A stretch of DNA of 64,000 bases from Arenibacter troitsensis (GCF_900177645.1 NZ_FXAO01000010.1:1-64000); one strand, 5' to 3'; positions 26,806 through 37,073 are shown, numbered from the stretch's first letter. Translations and numbers: made by a program. The notes: generated from the sequence alone by a model not told the origin.

Positions 26806-28674
26806 TTACTCTTGGGCCTGCCAAACATTGTTTTCCTCATTTATATCTGCCATTAGTTGGGATGGATCCAATACAATGGCCTTAATGTTAGTGAGTTCCT
26901 TTTCCAAGATAAATTCGTAATTGGAATATGCCCAGGGCCAATCTTGCAATACGGTTCGTTTTAAATGGGGATATGGATTCTCTTTTTCACCATACATCAT
27001 ACGCAAGGGAGCGTAAAATGTTTCTTGGGTACCATCATTGTACAGCACCAAAATATCTAAGGGCATGGGCATAAGACCAATTCGTTCCAAACTTACCTTG
27101 GTTTTTTGTCCCTCTGCCTCTACCGTTTTAATACCGTAATCTATGGTGTTTGTTGTTTGGGTCCAATCTGTAAGGTACCAGTCCAACTCCATCCCGGAAA
27201 CCTTTTCGGCAGTTCTTTTAATATCGTTTGGGGTAGGGTGTTTAAATTTAAAGTCCTGATAATATTTCCTGAGGGTTTCCATAAGTTTATCCTGACCAAT
27301 GATATATCCCAACTGCGATAGAAAAATGGCTCCTTTGCTATAGGCGGCAACCCCATAGGCAAAATTTAGCTCATATCTATCGGAATGGGTGGTTTGGGGC
27401 TGTTCTTTACCGGAAGCCACCAAATTATAATATCCTTGATAGGAGCTTGCAAAGGGATTTTCCTTTTTTTGGTCCATGATCTGGTCCATACACAGACTGG
27501 AGATAAAGGAGGTAAAGCCTTCATCCATCCATTCGTGTTTGGATTCGTTGCTAGCCAGCACATGTTGGAACCAGGAATGTGCCAATTCATGTACCATAAC
27601 CCCAACCAGGCTCCCAAAGTTTCTACCACCAGTGATAAGGGTACTCATGGCGTATTCCATACCGCCGTCGCCTCCTTGTATCACCGAATATTGTTCATAG
27701 GGATAATCGCCAATATTTTTATTGAAGAACTGCATGGCCTCTGCCGTTTTGGGCTGTAGCTTTTTCCAATTTTCTATAATTTCCTTATCGTTCTTATATA
27801 AAAAATGTAGCATTGGCCCATTCTCAACCTTTAAGGTATCGTGAAGGTAGTCCGGATCGGCGGCCCACATAAAATCATGCACCATTGGGGCCTTAAAATG
27901 CCAGGTAAGGGTTTTTCCCTTCGTCTTTTTTATTGTTGTTCCAGGAGTTTCGTAGCCATGGCCTATTTCCTCAGGGTTCTGTAAATAACCGGTTCCCCCT
28001 ACTACATATTTTTTGTCCAAAGTAAGCTTAACATCAAAATCGCCCCAAACTCCATGAAATTCCCGGGCAATATAAGGATCCGCATGCCAACCTTCAAAAT
28101 CATATTCTGCTAATTTTGGGTACCACTGACTCATGGAGAGCGCTACCCCTTCACTGCTGTTTCTACCACTTCGCCTTATTTGTAAAGGTATTTGCCCGTT
28201 GAAGGTCATTTCAAAGGTGGTTTTTCCACCAGCGGGAATGGGTTTATTTAATTCAACAACCAAAATTGTTCCCTCTTCCACAAAGGAAACGGCTTGGTTG
28301 TCCTGAGTTAGCGAAGTAACCCTGAGGTATCCTATTTCTTCCGGGCTCAGGCTTGCAATCCTACTTTTCCCATTGGCCATCATTCTACCGTCCGGATCGG
28401 CAATATTTTGTAGACGCATATCCATTTCACTGCCAGGTTGAAAGGCATTGAAAAAGAGATGGTAATACACTCTATCAAGTTCATCCGGGGAGTTATTGGT
28501 ATAGACCAATTTTTGGGTACCGCTATATTGATATTTTTCAACGTCGACCTTTACATCCATGGAATAATCCACATGCTGCTGCCAATAGGAAGTATTGTTC
28601 TGTGCTTCCAATTGCGCCGTTAAGCTAAGAATGGCAATCACCAACCCAAAAAAAAGTCCTTTGTTATGTCTCAT
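26806..28674 (-). CDS. M1 family metallopeptidase, exported
   Basis: 622 residues with a signal peptide. The zinc motif is HELAHSW (His362, Glu363, His366) with the third ligand Glu385 in DEGF, the correct 18-residue spacing. The substrate-binding motif is GGDGGMEYAMSTLI, a variant of GxMEN. It should be an aminopeptidase of the outer periplasm or surface that degrades peptides. It converges with the M14 gene and stands 80 bases downstream of the S8 peptidase gene on the same strand. Confidence 0.93.
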   Translation of the reverse strand: MRHNKGLFFGLVIAILSLTAQLEAQNNTSYWQQHVDYSMDVKVDVEKYQYSGTQKLVYTNNSPDELDRVYYHLFFNAFQPGSEMDMRLQNIADPDGRMMANGKSRIASLSPEEIGYLRVTSLTQDNQAVSFVEEGTILVVELNKPIPAGGKTTFEMTFNGQIPLQIRRSGRNSSEGVALSMSQWYPKLAEYDFEGWHADPYIAREFHGVWGDFDVKLTLDKKYVVGGTGYLQNPEEIGHGYETPGTTIKKTKGKTLTWHFKAPMVHDFMWAADPDYLHDTLKVENGPMLHFLYKNDKEIIENWKKLQPKTAEAMQFFNKNIGDYPYEQYSVIQGGDGGMEYAMSTLITGGRNFGSLVGVMVHELAHSWFQHVLASNESKHEWMDEGFTSFISSLCMDQIMDQKKENPFASSYQGYYNLVASGKEQPQTTHSDRYELNFAYGVAAYSKGAIFLSQLGYIIGQDKLMETLRKYYQDFKFKHPTPNDIKRTAEKVSGMELDWYLTDWTQTTNTIDYGIKTVEAEGQKTKVSLERIGLMPMPLDILVLYNDGTQETFYAPLRMMYGEKENPYPHLKRTVLQDWPWAYSNYEFILEKELTNIKAIVLDPSQLMADINEENNVWQAQE

Positions 28675-28756
28675 ACCTACAATTTGAATAATCTATTTTT
28701 TTATGGTTCAAAGGCGTCCCATGTTTTTAGGCTGTCCAATGAGTTTTACTTATCCT

Positions 28757-30388
28757 TTATAGTTTTAATTTACCTCTGGAAACGGCATCTGCCATAATCA
28801 AGGCATTGTATGCGTTGACCATTTTACCGGATTTCGAGATCTTTTGAAAATCCATTGCTTTTGAGGCATCACCATCTACCACTACTTTGGATTTGGTAGT
28901 AAGTCCGGAATTCAACAATATCGCTTTAACTTGGGGGGCTGTTAATTTTGGATAAAAAGATCTTACAAGGGCGGCAACTCCTGCAACAGCGGGCGCGGCC
29001 ATGGAAGTACCTCCCTGAAAATCGTATTCATTGTTGGGCATGGTGGAATAGATATCATCACCAGGGGCAAAAACATCTACGTTTATAAGGCCATAATTGG
29101 AAAATGAGGCCACCATTTCGGAACCATATTTGTTTGTTAATGCGCCCACAGTAATTACGTTATCCGCCATTTCTGGCCCATTATTGATTTGATCGTTGGG
29201 GAAATTTGGATTATTTGGGTCATCAAGATCTTCGCCTGAGTTTCCCGCCGCATGTACAAAAAGAACATCATTTTCCGCTGCATATTTAATGGCGTCATAA
29301 ACCCATTCGGCATTTGGAGAATAAGCTTTTCCAAAACTTCCATTGATGATTTTGGCGCCGTTGTCTACGGCATAACGTATTCCCAAAGCAATATCCTTAT
29401 CGTATTCATCTCCATTGGGTACAGCCCTGATACTCATAATTTCTACATTCTCCGCAACCCCGTTGGCTCCTAGGCCATTATTTCTTTTTGCGGCAATAAT
29501 ACCGGCAACATGGGTACCATGGCTTTCATCATCCACCCTGTTTTTAGGATTTCCGTTTCCGTAGTTTCTATCATCAAAATTATAAGGATCATCCCCTACT
29601 ATTTTTCTGCCATCAAAGTCCACATTAAGATTATAGTTAAGTTGATCGGAAAAATGTTTAATGCCATCCTTAAGTTCTGAAATAATTTCTGGAATGGAAT
29701 CCTTTATGCTCAACATTTGCATTAAAATACTAACGTTTCTCTGCATGTTTTCGTCATTGGATTTAATTTCGGTCAGGTCTTTTTTGGTATAGCTGTCTTT
29801 CCCCAAAAGTTCCTTAACCTCTTCATCCGCATTTTGGACTGCTTGCAGTATTTGTTCGTACTGTCCTTTGTTTTGAAGGGCTTTTTGATAATCCTTGTCC
29901 AGGTCGCTTTTGGCCTTGGCCTGAAGGGAAGCATCCCCTAATTTTTTGCCCACAATTCTTGCCATTTCCAATTGCTCGTTGTAGGATTCCCCTAAAAAGT
30001 TGTAACCGTGTATATCGTCTATATAACCATTGTTGTCATCGTCCTTATTGTTTCCCGGAATTTCTCCCTTATTCACCCAAAGAACATCTACCAAATCCTC
30101 ATGGGTAAGGTCCATACCTGAATCCAGTACGGCCACAATTACCGTTTCCCCTTTTTTATTCCCGATTATTTCGGAGTAGGCCTTGTCCACACTCATCCCT
30201 GGAATAGTGTCGGTAAGCAGATCCGTGTGTCCCCAATTCTTTTTTTCGGCCTCGGTTAAATCCGATATTTTTAAGGGTACTGTATCAATATTTTCAATGG
30301 GGGTGGAAACTAGCGCAGTACTACCACAGCCATAAAGTAAAATTGAGGCCGATACGGCCAAAATAGCTCTGTTCAATGTTATTGTCAT
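28757..30388 (-). CDS. S8 subtilisin-like peptidase lipoprotein with long insertion
   Basis: 543 residues, lipobox LLYGC (Cys21). The catalytic triad is Asp89 (VIVAVLDSGMD), His290 (DESHGTHVAG) and Ser462 (GGTSMAAP). About 200 residues separate Asp and His, against a few dozen in ordinary subtilisins. The insert is Lys/Asp/Glu/Gln-rich, predicted helical (about 130-250), and has no Cys. No T9SS tail is present, so it is held by lipid. It probably works with the adjacent M1 enzyme in extracytoplasmic protein turnover. Confidence 0.92.
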   Translation of the reverse strand: MTITLNRAILAVSASILLYGCGSTALVSTPIENIDTVPLKISDLTEAEKKNWGHTDLLTDTIPGMSVDKAYSEIIGNKKGETVIVAVLDSGMDLTHEDLVDVLWVNKGEIPGNNKDDDNNGYIDDIHGYNFLGESYNEQLEMARIVGKKLGDASLQAKAKSDLDKDYQKALQNKGQYEQILQAVQNADEEVKELLGKDSYTKKDLTEIKSNDENMQRNVSILMQMLSIKDSIPEIISELKDGIKHFSDQLNYNLNVDFDGRKIVGDDPYNFDDRNYGNGNPKNRVDDESHGTHVAGIIAAKRNNGLGANGVAENVEIMSIRAVPNGDEYDKDIALGIRYAVDNGAKIINGSFGKAYSPNAEWVYDAIKYAAENDVLFVHAAGNSGEDLDDPNNPNFPNDQINNGPEMADNVITVGALTNKYGSEMVASFSNYGLINVDVFAPGDDIYSTMPNNEYDFQGGTSMAAPAVAGVAALVRSFYPKLTAPQVKAILLNSGLTTKSKVVVDGDASKAMDFQKISKSGKMVNAYNALIMADAVSRGKLKL

Positions 30389-30502
30389 TTATTTATAGTG
30401 TTAGATTAGAATGTCTTATTAATTTGATTTCCAGAAAATTTTGCTTGAAAGCTTTCCATGAAGCCATGGTCTGCTATAAATAGGAGTCTATTATTTTTCA
30501 TA

Positions 30503-31363
30503 TTATTCAAAAAGCTGGGCAAAGGTATGTATTTCTTTTAAACGTATTCCCTTGTCCGTTGTTTGTAGGGTGCAGATTTGGTTGTGGGCATCGTGTTCCA
30601 AAAACAGATAGTAATCGTCTTTGACGGCCTTGTCCAAAAAAAGTGCTTTTTCTGAGAGTGTCAATAGCGGCCTTGTATCATAGCCCATAACATAGGGCAG
30701 TGGAATATGGCCTGCGGTGGGGAGTAGGTCCGCTGCAAATACCAGAGTCTTGTTCTTATAGTTAATATGGGGTATCATCTGTTTTTCCGTATGTCCGTCC
30801 ACAAACAAAATTCCAAAATCCAATTCCGATTTTTCCGCGAAAGGGTTTCCCGTTCTTTCAACAAACCGCAACTGCCCACTTTCCTGCATGGGTATTAGGT
30901 TTTCTGTTAAAAAGGAAGCTTTTTCCCGAGCATTTGGTTCCGTGGCCCATTGCCAATGGGCCTTGTTGGTCCAAAAAACGGCATTTTTAAAAGCGGGTTC
31001 GTAACCGGTTCTATCCTTGTTCCATTGTATACTTCCCCCACAATGGTCAAAGTGTAAATGGGTCAGGAAAACATCGGTAATATCATCCCTGTGAAAGCCA
31101 TATTTTTTTAGGGATTTATCCAAGGAATGGTCTCCCCACCTATAGTAATAACCAAAGAATTTATCGGATTGTTTATTGCCCATCCCGGTATCTATTAAGG
31201 TAAGTCGGTCGCCATTCTCAATTAATAGACATCTTGCGGCCATATCTATCATATTATTTGAATCTGCCGGATTGGTCCTGTTCCATATTGATTTTGGTAC
31301 CACACCGAACATGGCCCCACCATCCAATTTAAAATTTCCAGATTCAATAGGGTATAATTTCAT
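30503..31363 (-). CDS. Metallo-beta-lactamase-fold hydrolase (lactonase-like)
   Basis: I start at the ATG at 31363 (MKLYPIESGNFKLDGG), giving 286 residues. The metal motif is THLHFDHCGG (His102, His104, Asp106, His107), with further ligands in VDGHTEKQMIPH and LEHDAH. The layout resembles the AttM/AiiA-like branch that includes quorum-signal lactonases, but many members have other substrates. No signal peptide, so cytosolic. It is flanked by same-strand genes with gaps over 100 bases, so it is probably monocistronic. Confidence 0.87.
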   Translation of the reverse strand: MKLYPIESGNFKLDGGAMFGVVPKSIWNRTNPADSNNMIDMAARCLLIENGDRLTLIDTGMGNKQSDKFFGYYYRWGDHSLDKSLKKYGFHRDDITDVFLTHLHFDHCGGSIQWNKDRTGYEPAFKNAVFWTNKAHWQWATEPNAREKASFLTENLIPMQESGQLRFVERTGNPFAEKSELDFGILFVDGHTEKQMIPHINYKNKTLVFAADLLPTAGHIPLPYVMGYDTRPLLTLSEKALFLDKAVKDDYYLFLEHDAHNQICTLQTTDKGIRLKEIHTFAQLFE

Positions 31364-31479
31364 AGATAACCTAGTGTAAAGAAGGTGCAAATTAACAAAA
31401 GCACTAGGGATATTTCTTGAAACTTGGTTTTATTAGAGGTTTTTTAACACTTTATCAGCATTTTAGCATTGGTGTTTAG

Positions 31480-33261
31480 CTACTGTAGGTAAACAACGCT
31501 TTCCTTTGGCTTTATAACGTCCTTATAATGAAATGGTCGTTTTTGGCCATTTTCATCGAGAATTATAATAGGTAGGATATCTTTATTTTTGGCATTGTTT
31601 TTAAACCAGTTTCTGGTGGAGATTTCCTTTTCTATTTTTTCTGCCTTTTGCTCAAAATTGTTCGTGGTTATTTTGTAGGACCAAGGCACCATATCTGTTT
31701 TGTTGGCAAAGAGGGAAGAGGCATCCATGTGTTCCAATAGATTTAATCCTGCCCCATTTTCAACCGGGGAGACCAGCACTATTCTGTTTGGGATGTAAAA
31801 GGAGTTGTAGGCCAATTGTGCGGAAAGAAGATTAATCTCGCTATTTCCCGTTAGTGCTATAAAGGTTTTTGTATTTAAGGCGTTCGCCTCTTCAAACGCG
31901 TCTTCCCTAAGTCCGTTTCCATAGATAGCCTTTAAGCCCTGTGCCTTGGCTTCTTGTACCAAATCCTTATTGTAGTCTATAAGGATTACTTCGTTTTGTT
32001 CGGCCAATTGCTTGGCAATGAACAGCCCCAAAGGGTTTGCTCCAAGTATCAGGTAACCATTACGAGCTGCCTGTTTTACAAGCTCCCCGCGCTTTCGGAG
32101 CCAATTGGTGGTCCAAGTTAGGAATACTGGCACCGTAAGAGTGGTAGAAATGGCCATAAACACCAATATTGAAAAAATTTCCTGCGAAATAATGTTCATC
32201 TGAAGGCCTATTCCTGCAATAATTATTTCTACGGCCCCCCTTCCGTTCATGCCGGTACCAATAGTAAACCCTTCCCGCCAACCATAACCGCTGGGCAGAT
32301 AAAAAAGTGTGGTTCCCAATATCTTTCCTACTACGGCACCTACAATGACACTTATCAGAAGGGCCAGGTCTGTTTGAAAGACCTCCAAAGTAACATGAAA
32401 GCCGGCCGTAACAAAAAATATGGGCGCTAGAAAACCTATGGAAATATCATGAAAGACAGCTGAAATATCTTTGAGAATCTGTCTGGAAAAAACACTATCC
32501 CTAATAAAGAGTCCGGCCATAAAGCTTCCCAAAATACCGTGAAGTCCGGCAAGTTCGGCCAACTCGGAAAAACCAAGCACCATTATAATCAAAATGGTAA
32601 CTAGTATGGTCCGGCTCGTTAACTTGGCCTTTGTGAGCAATTTACCCAAAAGAGGAAATAAATAGATGCCGATTAACAGGGCCATGGTGAAGAATAGAAT
32701 TGCTTTCCCTGCCACCCATACGAGGCCTGCGGTATCAATACTGCCAGCTTCCACATAACCTATAATCCCTGCAAAAATAATAAGTGCCAAGGTGTCCGAT
32801 ATTAGGGCTCCCGCCATAAGGACATATGCAATTCGAGTATCCAGAAGTTTAAGGTCTACGAGAATTCTACTCTTGGTGGCCAAGGAAGTGACCCCAACGG
32901 CAATCCCAACAAACAGTCCGGCAACGTGTGTACCCCCAAAATGTAATATAGTGTAATAGCCGAGCCCAAAAGGAACTATGAATCCACCAATGGCAGCAAG
33001 TAGGCCTGCCCATGAGGCTTTACCCAGATCCTTAAAGTTAATTTCCATGCCAATATAGGCCATAAGGAAAAGAATACCTACTTCCGCCAAAATGTCGAGG
33101 TCAGCTGAGGTTTCCAATACAGCCAATAACGCAGGACCCAAAATTATACCAATCAAAAGTTCCCCTAAAATGGCAGGGAAACCCATTCGTTTGGCCAGAA
33201 TCCCCCCAAGCCAGGCAGCGGCCAATACCATCAACAAGTTTACTATATTCAGTTCTACCAT
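31480..33261 (-). CDS. CPA2-type cation:proton antiporter with C-terminal TrkA-N domain
   Basis: 593 residues. About 12 transmembrane helices fill residues 1-390 (GFPAILGELLIGIILGP at the start, GMNGRGAVEIIIAGIGL late). A Rossmann-type TrkA-N/RCK domain follows (GYLILGANPLGLFIAKQL), with a short cytosolic tail. It should exchange K+ or Na+ for H+ across the inner membrane, gated by NAD(H) or nucleotide. It is divergent from a second antiporter with a similar C-terminal domain, across a hairpin-rich gap. Confidence 0.9.
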   Translation of the reverse strand: MVELNIVNLLMVLAAAWLGGILAKRMGFPAILGELLIGIILGPALLAVLETSADLDILAEVGILFLMAYIGMEINFKDLGKASWAGLLAAIGGFIVPFGLGYYTILHFGGTHVAGLFVGIAVGVTSLATKSRILVDLKLLDTRIAYVLMAGALISDTLALIIFAGIIGYVEAGSIDTAGLVWVAGKAILFFTMALLIGIYLFPLLGKLLTKAKLTSRTILVTILIIMVLGFSELAELAGLHGILGSFMAGLFIRDSVFSRQILKDISAVFHDISIGFLAPIFFVTAGFHVTLEVFQTDLALLISVIVGAVVGKILGTTLFYLPSGYGWREGFTIGTGMNGRGAVEIIIAGIGLQMNIISQEIFSILVFMAISTTLTVPVFLTWTTNWLRKRGELVKQAARNGYLILGANPLGLFIAKQLAEQNEVILIDYNKDLVQEAKAQGLKAIYGNGLREDAFEEANALNTKTFIALTGNSEINLLSAQLAYNSFYIPNRIVLVSPVENGAGLNLLEHMDASSLFANKTDMVPWSYKITTNNFEQKAEKIEKEISTRNWFKNNAKNKDILPIIILDENGQKRPFHYKDVIKPKESVVYLQ

Positions 33262-33605
33262 AGTAGTAATGTATTGGTGGGAAAACCGATGAGAAAATAC
33301 CTAAAAATTGGCTAATCCCAAAGAAACTGGAAACTTTATTAGTGAAACTCAACTTGGAGAAGTCAGTAAGACGCACTGAAAATGGCAAGTTGAACTAATC
33401 CCACCTTTTTCGGCGGGATCTAGCTTCAATACCTCGACCCTTGGGTCGACTCCTAATTATTGGGTTCAGGGCTTGCCCTGAGGTTTAATACCTTTTATTT
33501 CCACTAAAAAGATGGTGTCTTTTACAAATTCCCTGCAATGAATTGCCTTTGCCATGGAGGTAAAACGGCAATTTTTAATCGTGAGCCAAGGTTTTTTTAC
33601 CATAG
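33262..33605. other. Gap between divergent antiporter genes, with a three-hairpin block
   Basis: The 344-base gap has no gene. At 33399-33481, unusually GC-rich for this genome, three short hairpins follow one another; they are listed separately as a repeat-like element. The rest must hold both promoters, but I find no exact TANNTTTG element on either strand. Confidence 0.6.
33399..33481. repeat. Triple-hairpin palindromic block, possible dispersed intergenic repeat
   Basis: Three inverted repeats in 83 bases: TCCCACC/GGCGGGA (33399-33418, one mismatch), CGACCC-TT-GGGTCG (33435-33448) and TCAGGGC-TT-GCCCTGA (33466-33481). The last two have perfect 6-7 bp stems with two-base loops. GC-rich palindromes of this sort recur between genes in several flavobacterial genomes. 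No second copy was noticed in this window. Confidence 0.55.
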
Positions 33606-35501
33606 ATGGATTTTTTCTATATTAAAACTTATCTTGCTTCAAATTTTTTTATGGTAGAACTAGCGGGAATAATTGTTCTTGGTATCATTGCACAATGGGT
33701 GGCATGGCGCTTTAAATTACCGGCCATTTTGCCTTTAATTCTTATAGGTCTATTGGTAGGACCTATATCTACTTTGTTTACGGAGGACGGTACCAAACTA
33801 ATAAGACCCATCTGGAACAAGACTGAAGGTTTGTTTCTAGGGGAGAGCCTATACCATTTTGTATCCTTGGCCATAGGGGTAATATTATTTGAAGGCGGAC
33901 TTACCTTGAAACGTTCCGAGATTACTAGAGTAGGCCCGGTAATTACCAAGTTGATTACCTTGGGTAGTGCAGTTACCTTTTTTTTAGCTGGGACAGCAGC
34001 GCATTTTATATTTGATTTACCTTGGCAAATCTCTTTTTTGTTCTCGGCGCTCATTATAGTAACGGGTCCAACGGTAATTACTCCTATCCTTAGAAATATT
34101 CCTTTGAAGAAGGACCTATCCGCGGTGCTGAAATGGGAAGGAATTTTGATAGACCCCATTGGTGCCCTTGTAGCGGTATTGGTCTTTGAGTTTATCAGTA
34201 TCGGGGAAGGGCAGGGCTATACCCAGACCGGACTTTTGGAGTTTGTAAAGGTGTTGCTGCTGGGGTTCACTTTTGGTTTCTCCTTTGCACATGCCTTGAC
34301 CTTGGCCATTAAAAAAAATTACGTACCCCATTATCTGTTAAATGTGGTATCCTTGTCCGTAGTGCTTTCGGTTTTTGTTATTTCAGAGCTTTTTGCACAT
34401 GAATCCGGGCTACTCGCCGTGGTGGTTATGGGCATGGTCATGGGGAATACACAGCTTCCCAATATTAAGGAGCTACTTTATTTTAAGGAGTCGCTTAGCA
34501 TACTTTTGATTTCTATGCTTTTCATTTTACTTTCGGCAAGTATGAATTTACCCGAACTGGAATTGTTGTATAGTCCTAATACGTTAATACTTTTTGCTAT
34601 TGTAGTTTTTGTGGTTAGACCTTTGGGAGTTTTTATAAGCACTATGGGTTCCAATCTTAATTTTAGGGAAAAGTTGTTTATAAGCTGGGTTGGTCCCAGG
34701 GGGATTGTTGCTGCGGGGATAGCCTCATTATTTGGTTCCAAATTAATCTTGCGAGGGGAACCAGGAGCGGAATATATTACACCTTTGGTCTTTATGATTG
34801 TCTTGGGAACAGTACTTCTCAATGCATCAACCGCCAGGTTCATGGCCAAATTACTCGGGGTATTCTTGGAAAAGTCCGAAGGCATTCTCATTATAGGTGC
34901 TTCCAAGGTGCCTAGATTGATAGCCAGTTATCTAAAGAAAAATAATAGGCATGTGGTATTGATAGATAATAACCAGAACAATATAGAAAAGGCTAAAAAC
35001 CTTGGGCTCGAGGCCTTTGTGGCCAATATCTATTCCGATGCCTTAACGGACAATATAGAATTGAACGATGTTGGATATTTAATGGCATTGACCGGTAACT
35101 CGGACATCAATGAATACGCTATTGAAACCTTCAAGAAGGAATTTGGGGAGCAGGGTTCGTTTAGGCTTGTAAATTCGGATGAAATGAACGATCCTGAAAA
35201 TAATCCAATGGAAGGTCTTTTTTCACATACCGATGATTTTATTACCCTGACGGAAGCCGCTAGAAGTAATCCCGTAATTCATGAAATAGAATTAAAGGGC
35301 AAGGAACATTATGAGGGACTCATAGAAATTACCAAAGCGGATAAGGACATTGTTCCCATTTTTATAAAGACCTTGGACGGGGATTTAAAAATTATTTCTT
35401 CCTTCAGTAAAAATTTCGAGGATATTAAGGAAGGCTGTAAGTTGGTGTATCTTGGAAAGTTATTGGAGGCTGACAAGCAAGATAAGAAACAGAAAACATA
35501 G
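33606..35501 (+). CDS. NhaP-type (CPA1) cation:proton antiporter with TrkA-N domain
   Basis: 631 residues from the ATG at 33606; a second in-frame ATG at 33651 (MVELAGII) is also possible. The membrane part has NhaP-like motifs (FKLPAILPLILIGLLVGP, LFEGGLTLKRSEI, LIDPIGALVAVLVFE, WVGPRGIVAAG). Residues from about 420 form a TrkA-N Rossmann domain (GILIIGASKVPRLIASYL), followed by a regulatory tail. It is an inner-membrane Na+ or K+/H+ exchanger. Its pairing with the divergent CPA2 antiporter suggests shared control of ion or pH homeostasis. Confidence 0.92.
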   Translation: MDFFYIKTYLASNFFMVELAGIIVLGIIAQWVAWRFKLPAILPLILIGLLVGPISTLFTEDGTKLIRPIWNKTEGLFLGESLYHFVSLAIGVILFEGGLTLKRSEITRVGPVITKLITLGSAVTFFLAGTAAHFIFDLPWQISFLFSALIIVTGPTVITPILRNIPLKKDLSAVLKWEGILIDPIGALVAVLVFEFISIGEGQGYTQTGLLEFVKVLLLGFTFGFSFAHALTLAIKKNYVPHYLLNVVSLSVVLSVFVISELFAHESGLLAVVVMGMVMGNTQLPNIKELLYFKESLSILLISMLFILLSASMNLPELELLYSPNTLILFAIVVFVVRPLGVFISTMGSNLNFREKLFISWVGPRGIVAAGIASLFGSKLILRGEPGAEYITPLVFMIVLGTVLLNASTARFMAKLLGVFLEKSEGILIIGASKVPRLIASYLKKNNRHVVLIDNNQNNIEKAKNLGLEAFVANIYSDALTDNIELNDVGYLMALTGNSDINEYAIETFKKEFGEQGSFRLVNSDEMNDPENNPMEGLFSHTDDFITLTEAARSNPVIHEIELKGKEHYEGLIEITKADKDIVPIFIKTLDGDLKIISSFSKNFEDIKEGCKLVYLGKLLEADKQDKKQKT

Positions 35502-35609
35502 GTGGCTGGGTACTAAACCTGTACATTTGGCCAAAATGGCTATCCATGAATAATAGTTGAATAATACCATAAGAAAGAATACTTTAAGTTATAATTTAAT
35601 CTAGCTGCA

Positions 35610-37073
35610 TTGAATCCACTTCTAGTTTTAGCGATCATTTCCGTATACTTTGTTCTGTTAATGACCATTTCGTATTTCACTTCAAGAAATAGAAGTGACG
35701 AGTCTTATTTTACGGGGGACCGACAATCACCTTGGTTTTTGGTGGCCTTTGGAATGGTGGGGGCAGGACTTTCAGGAGTAACCTTTGTGTCCCTTCCGGG
35801 TATGGTAGGCAATAACAATTTCTATTTCTACCAATTTATTCTGGGGAATGTTGTGGGCTATCTCTTCATTACCTTTGTGTTAATTCCATTGTACTACAGG
35901 TTAAGGCTGGTATCCATTTATGGTTATTTGGATCAGAGATATGGGGTAAAGACCTATAAGACCGGGTCGCTGTTCTTTTTGGTGTCACAATCCTTTGGGG
36001 CAGCCTTGCGGTTATTGTTGGCCTCAAAAATTCTTCAGTTTGCCTTATTTGATCAATTGAATATTCCGTTTCCCATAACGGTAATCATCATCTTACTGTT
36101 GGTTTGGTTGTACACCAATAAATCTGGAATAAAGACCATTGTTTGGACAGATACCTTACAGACTACCTTCTTGGTTTTGGGCGCCATTATTACGATCTAT
36201 ACCATTACTACCTCCTTAAACCTGTCGTTTTCAGGAGCCATTCAACAGGTAACGGAGCATAAGTATTTTGAAGTATTCAATTGGGAAAACAAATCGAGCA
36301 ATAATTTTTTCAAACAGTTTATTGCCGGTATTCTTGTGGCCATTGCCATGATAGGACTGGATCAGAACATGATGCAAAAAACATTGACCTGTAAGAACCA
36401 ATGGGATGCACAAAAGAATACTCTGACCTACAGTTTTATTTTGGCCATCACCCAATTTTTGTTTTTGGGTTTGGGAATCCTATTATATATTTATACGGAG
36501 AATAACGGAATTACGTTGGCCGTAGGTGAAAACGGAGCACTTTTGGATACGGACAACCTGTTTCCAGATCTGGCATTGAACCACCTTGGTATTTTTGCGG
36601 GAATCAGTTTTTTGTTGGGAATCATTGCGGCATCATTTTCCAGTGTGGATTCGTCCCTAACCGCCCTAACTACTTCCTTTACCTATGATTTTCTGGATAT
36701 CTCACATAAATCCAGTGCGGATAAAAAAAGGCTTAAAAATTGGGTTTTACTTGGGTTTTCGGTGGTATTATTTTTGATAATAATGCTCTTTGCAAACAGC
36801 AGGGGAGATGTGGTATCGCTTATATTCAAAGTAGCTGGGTATACCTATGGTCCGTTATTGGGCCTTTATATGCTGGGGATGTTTACCAAGATTGCCGTTA
36901 AGGATAAATGGGTGCCCCTTATTTGTGTATTGGCTCCCGTACTTACTTATTTATTGAGTGTGTTCTTTGCCCAATCCTTTAATTTCGACTTTGGATTTAT
37001 CAATATAGCCGTTAATGCCGGGCTTACTATTTTGGGATTGTTATTGGTAAAACAAAAGGGGGAAACCGCTTGA
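35610..37073 (+). CDS. Sodium:solute symporter (SSS family)
   Basis: 487 residues with about 13 transmembrane segments and SSS motifs (GDRQSPWFLVAFGMVGAGLSGVTF, read in two parts; AASFSSVDSSLTALTTSF for the second sodium site). The only start that keeps the first helix is TTG at 35610; the next ATG lies inside that helix. Related Bacteroidota proteins are annotated as sugar, sialate or proline transporters. Neighbours give no clue to the solute, and the gene is monocistronic. Confidence 0.88.
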   Translation: MNPLLVLAIISVYFVLLMTISYFTSRNRSDESYFTGDRQSPWFLVAFGMVGAGLSGVTFVSLPGMVGNNNFYFYQFILGNVVGYLFITFVLIPLYYRLRLVSIYGYLDQRYGVKTYKTGSLFFLVSQSFGAALRLLLASKILQFALFDQLNIPFPITVIIILLLVWLYTNKSGIKTIVWTDTLQTTFLVLGAIITIYTITTSLNLSFSGAIQQVTEHKYFEVFNWENKSSNNFFKQFIAGILVAIAMIGLDQNMMQKTLTCKNQWDAQKNTLTYSFILAITQFLFLGLGILLYIYTENNGITLAVGENGALLDTDNLFPDLALNHLGIFAGISFLLGIIAASFSSVDSSLTALTTSFTYDFLDISHKSSADKKRLKNWVLLGFSVVLFLIIMLFANSRGDVVSLIFKVAGYTYGPLLGLYMLGMFTKIAVKDKWVPLICVLAPVLTYLLSVFFAQSFNFDFGFINIAVNAGLTILGLLLVKQKGETA

